In this document: piece after piece, positions 1 to 5,110 of the stretch
How the letters are laid out: each line of letters begins with the position of its first letter
Position numbering within the stretch: the stretch's first letter is position 1
NCBI GenBank assembly: GCA_016763875.1
Contig: JAESSZ010000817.1
Span: 1-7,343 of the forward strand
Reading direction: 5' to 3'
DNA from: Nannocystaceae bacterium
Lineage (GTDB): Bacteria > Myxococcota_A > Polyangia > Nannocystales > Nannocystaceae
Length of the DNA stretch: 7,343 nt
Notes under the pieces: model-generated
The model's input: the letters and a program-made list of their open reading frames with translations, nothing else
Told to the model about the DNA's origin: nothing
Databases searched by the model: none
Position numbers and translations under genes: made by a program

Positions 1-2
1 AT

Positions 3-797
3 CTCTGGAATGCGCTGCACCAGGTCGTTGCCAACCAGGTCGCCGGTCGAAGGCCCGGCGGCGTCCTATATATTGATGGCGCATTCGACGAGGCACGGGT
101 GTGTTTCCACGAGGGACGCGTCGCGTGGGTGCACTCTGGAGCTAACGGTGGCTTCTTGAGCGCCCGCCTCGCGCAGACCCTTCGGATGACCGATACTGAG
201 TTGCGGGCCACCCTAGAGGAGTGCCGCCTTGAAGGGCGCAGGCTCGGCGAGCACCTGGTCGCGCAGCGAATGCTCTCCCGGTGGCAGTTCAGGGAGGTGC
301 TGGCCGCACACAACCGTGGCCACCTCAGCACTCTGTTTGACGGGGTGCGCGGCGGCGGAGACCTTCAGTTCTCATTCGAGGCGCGGGAGGAAGTCTACGA
401 CGCGGCGTTCACGTTCTCGCTGCCCTCGCTCCTTGCGGACGAATCGGCGGTTGTGAGCCCAGCCAGCGCGCAGAATCTGCTGGCGACCATGCGAAAGACG
501 CAGTCGGGTTGTTCTGCCTGGGTCCTCCAGTGGGGGACGGTTTGTGCGAGTTCCCATGGGCTCGAGCCCCCGCGGATGGCTCACCCGTTGTTGGCGATGT
601 GGCAACAGGCAGCGCCAGGCCACGCAACGACCGAGGTTGTTGCGAACTTCAACGACACCTCGCTTGTGCTGCTGGCGGCCGCGCCCGAACTCGCGCTGCT
701 GATCCAGTGCGAGGTGCGGCGCTGTGCCCGCGGGCTGGCCCTCGCGCGTCGACTCAAGCCCGCCTTCAAGGCTCTCACGCCCGCTGGCTTCGCGTGA
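3..797 (+). CDS. DUF4388-like signalling protein, 3' part only (start lies upstream of the window)
   Basis: The frame is open from the window edge, so this is the C-terminal 264 residues of a longer protein. Visible residues about 18-45 show the strand pattern of DUF4388 (GGVLYIDG, then VCFHEGRVAWVHSG). A helical stretch follows containing LGEHLVAQRMLSRWQFREVL and a DLQFSFEAREE strand, the usual second half of that family. Residues about 150-255 form a separate alpha/beta segment (LLATMRKTQSGCSAWVLQWG, later SLVLLAAAPELALLI, then a basic helix), whose order resembles a Roadblock/LC7-like fold; this second assignment is weak. A GTG at 99 could start a shorter frame, but DUF4388-like strands lie upstream of it, so I reject that start. 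No signal peptide or membrane segment is visible. The gene converges on the minus-strand gene ending at 830. DUF4388 proteins are generally regulatory; the partner here is unknown. Confidence 0.8.
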   Translation, partial: LWNALHQVVANQVAGRRPGGVLYIDGAFDEARVCFHEGRVAWVHSGANGGFLSARLAQTLRMTDTELRATLEECRLEGRRLGEHLVAQRMLSRWQFREVLAAHNRGHLSTLFDGVRGGGDLQFSFEAREEVYDAAFTFSLPSLLADESAVVSPASAQNLLATMRKTQSGCSAWVLQWGTVCASSHGLEPPRMAHPLLAMWQQAAPGHATTEVVANFNDTSLVLLAAAPELALLIQCEVRRCARGLALARRLKPAFKALTPAGFA

Positions 798-829
798 CAT
801 CCCAGCGGAGCCGGTAGGGTCGGGCTCGA
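798..829. terminator. Short convergent intergenic gap with a weak stem-loop
   Basis: Thirty-two bases separate two converging genes. GAGCC at 808-812 can pair with GGCTC at 823-827 across a 10-base loop. There is no T-run on either strand, so this is at best a weak bidirectional terminator. The position between converging stops is the main argument. Confidence 0.2.
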
Positions 830-2170
830 TCAGCGTCTTCGGTTGTGTGAGCCCGCGTTGGACTCGGCACGCTCGAACTCATCAACGTTGCCGGTGAGGT
901 CGGCCGGGGCGGACGACGCGGGTACCGCGGCCCTCAAGACCTCTCGGAGCCTCGACGGCGTGGGTAACGTGTCCGCCAGCAGTAGCGCGTCGAAGTTTGC
1001 GGAGAGGCCGACCAACGACTTGAGCCGCGCCAGCGCCTGGGTCATCGCTGGCGCGTCTGATTCAAGGAGGCTGTGGCATTCGGTTAGCGCGCGCTCGATG
1101 ACAAACCGGTCGTGTTCAATGAGCTCAGACCGGTCGTTGATACGGCGAGAGAGCGAGGCAAAACCAAGAAGATCCTGCGAGAGCGCCTCGCCACCGCGCT
1201 GATCTCGTGTCGGTGATCGTAGCCACTGTAGGATACGGTCCTGGAGAACACGGAGCATGAGGCGATCCCCGAGTCGCAGGTCGTAGTAAGCATCGTTGCC
1301 TTGGAGCATCGCCACTGCGGTCCCAGCGAGCCGTAGGCGGCGCAGCACGGGTTGTTCCGCGGTCGCTTCGATCCGAGTCCACAAGGCTGAAAGGACTCGG
1401 CGACATGCCAGAGAACGCGCCAACTCGTCGACGAACGAGTCGTCAATGCCTGAGTCCCCGAGTCGCGATCGGATTGCGCGCACCAACGCGGTCAGTGCCT
1501 TGAGTACCCGGCGCCGGGTCCGCTGGCACGCCTCGATGAAAACTCCGGGAGGGCTGCCGCCGTCGAGTTGGCGCAAGGTCTTTTGGAGCTGTCGACACTC
1601 CAATTTCGCGATGAACGCTATATCGGCGAGCGCGGTCTGAGCCTCAGACCTCGACGCACGGCGAACTTCTTCGGAGTAGCTCCCATGCCCGCCTGCGAGT
1701 ATCTCGACCGATGAGTGCCCAGCGCGGCTCGGAGGCATCACCGCAAGGATCTTCTCGAACAGCTCGCTCGCTCGCTGTACGAGGCTAAGGCCAACCACGA
1801 CCGTTTCGGTCCACGCTGCCTCGCGCGGCAGTAGCTCAGCGGCCACCGTGTCCCACTCCATGACAGCTTTCGCGAGCTGCTCCGACATCATCGCTTGGTC
1901 GCGCGGCGCCCTCTCCACGTCCGGGTTGTCGCTGGCTCGCAGGGGCATGTCCATCAAAACCTCGTACGATCGCCCGTTCCGGGGACCCGCCCCTATCCGG
2001 GCCAGTCCGGCACTGGGCAGGAGCGTATTGGAACCGTGAAAACATGCCAAGTAGAATTTGCGCTGAGGGTCGTCTTGCGGCAAATATAGCGACCCGCGGT
2101 CCCACGTGGTTGATACCAATCTCAAGTCTCTTTTCTCCGTCCACGAAGCTGTCCGGCTGGTGTTCATCAC
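830..2170 (-). CDS. Unrecognised helix-rich, arginine-rich protein
   Basis: The open frame runs 446 codons with high-GC third positions typical of the neighbours, while the opposite strand is broken by stops, so it is very likely real. I do not recognise a family. From about residue 75 on, the protein is almost entirely predicted helix, with many Arg, Leu, Ala and Glu residues and few cysteines. A clustered basic stretch lies near residues 210-240 (CQRTRRRVLKALTALVRAIR). The C-terminus (DLTGNVDEFERAESN and onward) looks disordered. No signal peptide or transmembrane helix is evident. The start is uncertain. The longest frame begins GTG-ATG at 2170/2167 with no Shine-Dalgarno and overlaps the divergent gene by 65 bases. 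An internal ATG at 1954 (374 residues) has GAGG five bases upstream and would leave a 151-base intergenic region. The divergent layout suggests co-regulation with the operon from 2106. A scaffold or regulatory role is only a guess. Confidence 0.75.
   Translation of the reverse strand: MMNTSRTASWTEKRDLRLVSTTWDRGSLYLPQDDPQRKFYLACFHGSNTLLPSAGLARIGAGPRNGRSYEVLMDMPLRASDNPDVERAPRDQAMMSEQLAKAVMEWDTVAAELLPREAAWTETVVVGLSLVQRASELFEKILAVMPPSRAGHSSVEILAGGHGSYSEEVRRASRSEAQTALADIAFIAKLECRQLQKTLRQLDGGSPPGVFIEACQRTRRRVLKALTALVRAIRSRLGDSGIDDSFVDELARSLACRRVLSALWTRIEATAEQPVLRRLRLAGTAVAMLQGNDAYYDLRLGDRLMLRVLQDRILQWLRSPTRDQRGGEALSQDLLGFASLSRRINDRSELIEHDRFVIERALTECHSLLESDAPAMTQALARLKSLVGLSANFDALLLADTLPTPSRLREVLRAAVPASSAPADLTGNVDEFERAESNAGSHNRRR
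1955..2105. promoter_or_regulatory. Probable divergent promoter region
   Basis: Both transcripts, leftward from about 1954-2170 and rightward from 2106, must start in or near this stretch. Its most AT-rich part is at 2081-2090 (CAAATATAGC). On the minus strand this gives TATATT (2088-2083), five of six matches to a sigma-70 -10 box. On the plus strand it gives TATAGC (2085-2090), about 16 bases before the GTG at 2106. No convincing -35 box is seen for either direction. An inverted repeat, CCAGT-5-ACTGG (2002-2016), could be an operator but is short. If the minus-strand gene starts at 2170, all of this is also coding sequence. Confidence 0.3.
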
Positions 2171-2447
2171 GGATGGCCGCGGTGCGTTTGTCGAGCGAGT
2201 TGGCGAACTCGACCGCGAAGACCTCGCACCGGATATGGATGTGCTCGCTGGTGTCGTCGAATCGTTCGCCGCCCGTAACCTGGGTCGCTCAAAGGTCTTC
2301 GTCGTGCTGTGCGAGGAAGGTCTCGTGATCGGTCGCCAGCTTGCGGATGGTAAGGGCGTTCTGGGGGCGGTCGCACAGGACGTGACTGCGCTTGGACTCC
2401 TCGTTCATCACATCTCGAACAAGTGGCAGGAGGGCGTTGGTTCGTGA
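2106..2447 (+). CDS. Roadblock/LC7-type small protein
   Basis: The product is 113 residues, the usual size of a stand-alone Roadblock domain. The order is a short helix (LKSLFSVHEAV), a strand with a turn (RLVFITDGRGAFVERVG), a long helix (residues about 38-58), two strands (SKVFVVLCEEGLVIGRQLA) and a C-terminal helix (about 85-105). That is the helix-strand-strand-helix-strands-helix plan of Roadblock/MglB-like proteins, which dimerise and bind or regulate Ras-like GTPases. The GTG at 2106 is the only usable start: a TGA lies in frame at 2064-2066 and no other start codon falls between, while the next GTG (2160) would cut the first helix. No clear Shine-Dalgarno precedes it, so translation may be weak or from a short leader. 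It is the first gene of the operon, and its stop overlaps the next start (GTGA at 2444-2447). The family call rests on pattern, not a search. Confidence 0.75.
   Translation: MVDTNLKSLFSVHEAVRLVFITDGRGAFVERVGELDREDLAPDMDVLAGVVESFAARNLGRSKVFVVLCEEGLVIGRQLADGKGVLGAVAQDVTALGLLVHHISNKWQEGVGS
2428..2434 (+). promoter_or_regulatory. Ribosome binding site fixing the start of the coiled-coil gene
   Basis: AGGAGGG at 2428-2434 lies nine bases before the GTG at 2444. It decides the start in favour of 2444 over an in-frame GTG at 2423, which would lie upstream of this site. It sits inside the end of the preceding gene, as expected for translational coupling. Confidence 0.8.
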
Positions 2448-3502
2448 CCGACGAGATCGAGCAACCAGGATGGTGGTCGCGGGTCTTTGGCGGGGCAGGT
2501 GCCGCCAAGATGTCTGTCCGCGATCAAAACGCCGCGCTACGCGACGAAATGACCAACATGCACGCGCAGCTCACGGAGCAAGCGAGTTATGTTGCTCAGC
2601 TTGAGCAAGACGCGTCCACCACGCGGACGCTTCGGGCAGACCACGCCGATATCAAGTCCGAGTACGCGTCAGAACAACGCGAATGGGCCGCGCGACGCCA
2701 TCAACTCGATGCCGCCTTGTCCCGAGTCACCTCGGAGCTTGACGCGACTCGGCAAGAGTTGGAGGCAGAGGTCGGCATTACGTCTGAGCGGGCTCGCGAA
2801 TCGGAAGAACGAATGACCCGGGCGTCGCGCGCCGAGAAGCAGGTGCGCCGCTTGACCGAGGAACGAAAGCGCAGCCAGTCTGCCTACCTCAAACTCTCTG
2901 CCACACTGGAGCAGCGCAACCATCGCGTCGCTGAAACTGAGGAACTCAGTGCCAGGGCCAATAGCCTCAACGAGGCGTTGGTGCAGCGCGAGAGCGCGGT
3001 AGTCAGCGAGTTGGAGGTCTGCAAGGCCGCCTTGGCCGAGGCTAAGGAGGTCTGCAAGGCCGCCTTGGCCAAGGCGAAGAAGGACCTGAGCCGTCAGCAC
3101 GATGCCAACCGCACCCAGGCCAGCGAGGCCAAGGCACTTCGTAAGAAGCTCGCTGCGCACAGCTCGGCGGCGCTCGATGCCGCCGAGCAAGAGCGCAAGC
3201 TACAGGCACTCTCGGAACTGGCGGCCGCGGCGATGCGCAGCGTCGCTCGTCTTGGTGACCACTGGTTTGGCGATTCGCTTGAACTCGCGCTTGGGTCGAG
3301 CAAGGGGGCCGCAGATGTTGGCACCTTAGACCGGAGTGCCGCGGCGGAGCTGGCGAACTCGCTACCGCTGGATCTTGAGGTCGCGCTGCATGAAGACGGT
3401 CGGGTCGAGGTTCGCTCCGGACCTGCGGAATCGTCCGCATTGGCGCGGAGCCTAGAATGCTTGCTCTCAGAACTTCCTATACGGCGGAATTCCCCGACGT
3501 AG
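2444..3502 (+). CDS. Long coiled-coil protein with small C-terminal domain
   Basis: The protein has 352 residues. The N-terminus (residues 1-20) contains an unusual tryptophan pair, QPGWWSRVFGG, which could be an amphipathic anchor or docking motif. Residues about 25-265 are a nearly continuous charged helix rich in Glu, Arg, Ala and Leu with heptad-like spacing, that is, a coiled coil. Inside it, residues 191-201 and 202-212 are a tandem duplication (EVCKAALAEAK, EVCKAALAKAK). The last ~85 residues hold a small alpha/beta segment (LGDHWFGDSLELAL, later LPLDLEVALHEDGRVEVRSG) that I cannot assign. No signal peptide or transmembrane segment is visible, so it is probably cytoplasmic. The start at 2444 overlaps the Roadblock-like gene by four bases and has a strong Shine-Dalgarno. 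Coiled-coil partners are common for polarity and scaffold systems, so a structural role is reasonable but inferred. Similarity to any named coiled-coil protein would be driven by composition, so I give no name. Confidence 0.85.
   Translation: MTDEIEQPGWWSRVFGGAGAAKMSVRDQNAALRDEMTNMHAQLTEQASYVAQLEQDASTTRTLRADHADIKSEYASEQREWAARRHQLDAALSRVTSELDATRQELEAEVGITSERARESEERMTRASRAEKQVRRLTEERKRSQSAYLKLSATLEQRNHRVAETEELSARANSLNEALVQRESAVVSELEVCKAALAEAKEVCKAALAKAKKDLSRQHDANRTQASEAKALRKKLAAHSSAALDAAEQERKLQALSELAAAAMRSVARLGDHWFGDSLELALGSSKGAADVGTLDRSAAAELANSLPLDLEVALHEDGRVEVRSGPAESSALARSLECLLSELPIRRNSPT
3014..3079 (+). repeat. 33-base in-frame tandem duplication in the coiled-coil gene
   Basis: Copies lie at 3014-3046 and 3047-3079. 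The first 24 bases are identical; the last nine differ at two positions (GAGGCTAAG versus AAGGCGAAG). Each copy encodes 11 residues, which is the hendecad spacing tolerated in coiled coils, so the insertion lengthens the helix without breaking it. Confidence 0.9.
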
Positions 3503-3523
3503 CATCACACCACGCGAATCAGG

Positions 3524-3540
3524 CGAGGGCGCTGCCCTCG
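3524..3540 (+). other. Perfect GC-rich hairpin between operon genes
   Basis: CGAGGGC (3524-3530) pairs perfectly with GCCCTCG (3534-3540) around a three-base loop. It lies 21 bases after the coiled-coil stop and 22 bases before the ATG at 3563. No T-run follows; instead a purine-rich stretch (3548-3559) leads into the next gene. It is therefore more likely an mRNA processing, stability or attenuating element inside an operon than a complete intrinsic terminator. Confidence 0.5.
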
Positions 3541-3547
3541 GCGATAT

Positions 3548-3554
3548 AGAGAGA
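3548..3554 (+). promoter_or_regulatory. Ribosome binding site of the second Roadblock-like gene
   Basis: AGAGAGA at 3548-3554 sits eight bases before the ATG at 3563. It begins only seven bases after the hairpin, so folding of the hairpin would leave the site free, while a terminating or cleaved transcript would not. Confidence 0.5.
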
Positions 3555-3562
3555 AAAACAGT

Positions 3563-3967
3563 ATGAGTCTCGAAAAAGCCCTGCACACTGCACAAACAAG
3601 TGTCCCCGAATGCGTCGCCACCGGTGCCGTCGATCTCAGCTCCGGTATGTTGCTGGGCATCAAGACCGTGGATAGCCATCCTCAGGAGGTGCTCGACCTG
3701 GTGGCCGCTGCCACCGCAGACATGTTCCAGGGGCCCAACGTCAGCTCCATTGAGGAGATGTTCCGCAAACAGCGTGGTGTCAAAGACGATGGCGCTCACT
3801 ATTTCCAGGAGATCATCGTGTATTCCGAGAATCTTCTACACGTGTTTCAGCGGGGTAAGCACAACGAGGACTTCGTCATGGTTTCAGTCTGCCGGCGTAC
3901 GGCGAACCTCGGCATGGTGCTCGCCAAGGCGCGAGGCGCTCTGGCGAAGGTCGAAGCTGCGGTGTAG
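3563..3967 (+). CDS. Second Roadblock/LC7-like protein
   Basis: The product has 134 residues. An N-terminal helix (about 3-15) is followed by a strand pair (CVATGAVDLSSGMLLGIKTV) and a long helix (about 40-60, EVLDLVAAATADMF). A loop (GPNVSSIEEMFRKQRG) comes next, then three strands (YFQEIIVYSENLLHVFQRG, then FVMVSVCRRTANLG) and a C-terminal helix (MVLAKARGALAKVEAA). This order matches Roadblock-like proteins, though the sequence differs clearly from the 113-residue protein encoded at 2106, so the pair may form a heterodimer or act at different steps. No catalytic motif is seen, as expected for this fold. The ATG at 3563 has a purine-rich site upstream. The TAG stop directly abuts the GTG of the phosphatase fusion gene with no spacer, which implies coupled translation. 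A role as binding partner or regulator of a GTPase or of the neighbouring ATPase is inferred from the family. Confidence 0.75.
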   Translation: MSLEKALHTAQTSVPECVATGAVDLSSGMLLGIKTVDSHPQEVLDLVAAATADMFQGPNVSSIEEMFRKQRGVKDDGAHYFQEIIVYSENLLHVFQRGKHNEDFVMVSVCRRTANLGMVLAKARGALAKVEAAV

Positions 3968-5068
3968 GTGAGCGTCTTCGAGCTGGACAACGCCTCGTTC
4001 GGCTACGCCCACAAGACCGTGGTTTCTGGGGTCGACTGGAAGCTGGGCGAGCGCTCCGTCGGCGTCTTGTTTGGCGGCGGAGGGACGGGCAAGAGTTCGT
4101 TCCTTCGCTCGTTGACCGGCGTGCGTGTCGCGGGTTTTGAACGGGCCGGGACCTGGAGGTTTTGCGGAGATCCGCATGCCTTCGACGCCCACAAGGCGCT
4201 CAGTGGCGTGGTCTGGTGCGGTCAGCCGCCGCGGGACTTCGAGCCGAAACCTGGTCGCATATGGCCGGCGTTGGACCGAGCGTTGTCGCGCTCGGATGCT
4301 CGCGTGTTACTGCTCGACGAGCCCAACGCCTGGGTTCACGAAGACACCCGCGAGTCCCTCGTCCGAAAGATCACAACGGCCGCGTCGCAGACGTCGGTGC
4401 TGCTGAGCACGCACCACGTTGAGTTCGGGCGAGCGTGCGCCGATCGAGTCACGCTCCTCGGTGGTGGGCGCGTTCTTGTCGATGTCGAAAAGGACGACTT
4501 CTTTTCGCCGGACGCGCATGAGGACGCGCAGATGTTCATACGCACCGGCAATGCTGTGCCGCGTAGCGTGGCGACCCCGCTTCCAGCCGGACTCCGGTGG
4601 GTACTTCCCGATCGACTGGGTGGCATGGGAATCCCGGGGGCGACGCGGGATGCGGAGCTGGACCTGGCCGCCCTGGCCGCCAATGGGGTGACTCATCTTG
4701 TGACATTGACGCGGACGCCGCTGGGAGAACCCCGGCCTGTCGACTTCGGTATGGAGTGGCATCATTTCGCGATTGTTGACATGGGGGTACCTACAATGCG
4801 AGCGGCCCTGCGCATCGCCTCGCAGATCCAACGATGGCTTAGTCAGGACGCCAAAGTCGTCGTCCATTGCCGCGGAGGCATGGGTCGCACCGGTCTAGTG
4901 CTCGCGCTAGCGATGGTGCAGTTGGGGCATAACCACGGGTCTGCTATTGATCATGTTCGCGGGGTGAACCACCTCTACATTCAGACGCCGGGTCAACTTC
5001 GATTCGTGGCTCAGTTCGAAGAAGAGCTCCGTCCCCCTGCTGACGGCGAAGACGATGAATCACAATAG
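3968..5068 (+). CDS. ABC-type ATPase fused to a dual-specificity/tyrosine phosphatase
   Basis: The protein has 366 residues and two parts. Residues 1-~190 are an ABC-type nucleotide-binding domain: Walker A GGGGTGKS (36-43), a Q-loop glutamine in CGQPP (86), Walker B VLLLDE (113-118) and a switch histidine in STHH (149). Only 75 residues separate the Walker A lysine from the Walker B aspartate, and no LSGGQ signature is visible between them, so the helical subdomain is shortened and a standard ATP-sandwich dimer is doubtful. Residues ~205-352 are a phosphatase of the CDKN3/dual-specificity type: the substrate loop is HCRGGMGRTG (300-309) with nucleophile C301 and R307, D271 in VDMGVP is the likely general acid, and LYIQTPGQLRFVAQF (336-350) is the typical end. 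No transmembrane segment is present, and no permease is encoded nearby. It probably dephosphorylates a protein under nucleotide control; the substrate is unknown. The GTG start directly follows the previous stop. Its own Shine-Dalgarno is poor, suggesting coupling. Confidence 0.9.
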   Translation: MSVFELDNASFGYAHKTVVSGVDWKLGERSVGVLFGGGGTGKSSFLRSLTGVRVAGFERAGTWRFCGDPHAFDAHKALSGVVWCGQPPRDFEPKPGRIWPALDRALSRSDARVLLLDEPNAWVHEDTRESLVRKITTAASQTSVLLSTHHVEFGRACADRVTLLGGGRVLVDVEKDDFFSPDAHEDAQMFIRTGNAVPRSVATPLPAGLRWVLPDRLGGMGIPGATRDAELDLAALAANGVTHLVTLTRTPLGEPRPVDFGMEWHHFAIVDMGVPTMRAALRIASQIQRWLSQDAKVVVHCRGGMGRTGLVLALAMVQLGHNHGSAIDHVRGVNHLYIQTPGQLRFVAQFEEELRPPADGEDDESQ

Positions 5069-5110
5069 CGAAGAGCGGCCCGGATCCGAGGCGCGTGGAG
5101 CCGTGACGAG

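Noticed and set aside
99..101. GTG as the start of the left-edge gene
   Set aside because: The frame is open upstream to the window edge and encodes DUF4388-like strands before this codon.
843..1640. Plus-strand open frames of 114-119 codons opposite the long minus-strand gene
   Set aside because: They are antisense to a much longer continuous frame, have Ser/Arg-rich low-complexity products and no ribosome binding sites. They are typical shadows in high-GC DNA.
2669..3440. Minus-strand frames opposite the coiled-coil gene, one of 173 codons with leucine-rich repeats
   Set aside because: The repeated leucine pattern is the antisense reading of the Ala/Glu/Lys coiled coil and its duplication. 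The sense frame has a strong start and tight operon spacing.
3552..3563. Twelve-base match AGAAAAACAGTA shared with 6262-6273
   Set aside because: One copy is a leader and the other is inside the globin coding region. There is no flanking similarity, so it is probably chance.
3968..4550. Reading the ABC domain as part of a drug or nutrient exporter
   Set aside because: There is no permease, no transmembrane segment and no LSGGQ motif, and the fused phosphatase points to a regulatory role.
4307..4867. Minus-strand 186-codon frame opposite the ATPase-phosphatase gene
   Set aside because: The sense strand carries clear Walker and CX5R motifs over the same bases. The antisense product has no recognisable feature.
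5081..5088. CGGATCCG palindrome in the gap before the globin fusion gene
   Set aside because: An eight-base palindrome is expected by chance at this composition and matches no operator I can name.
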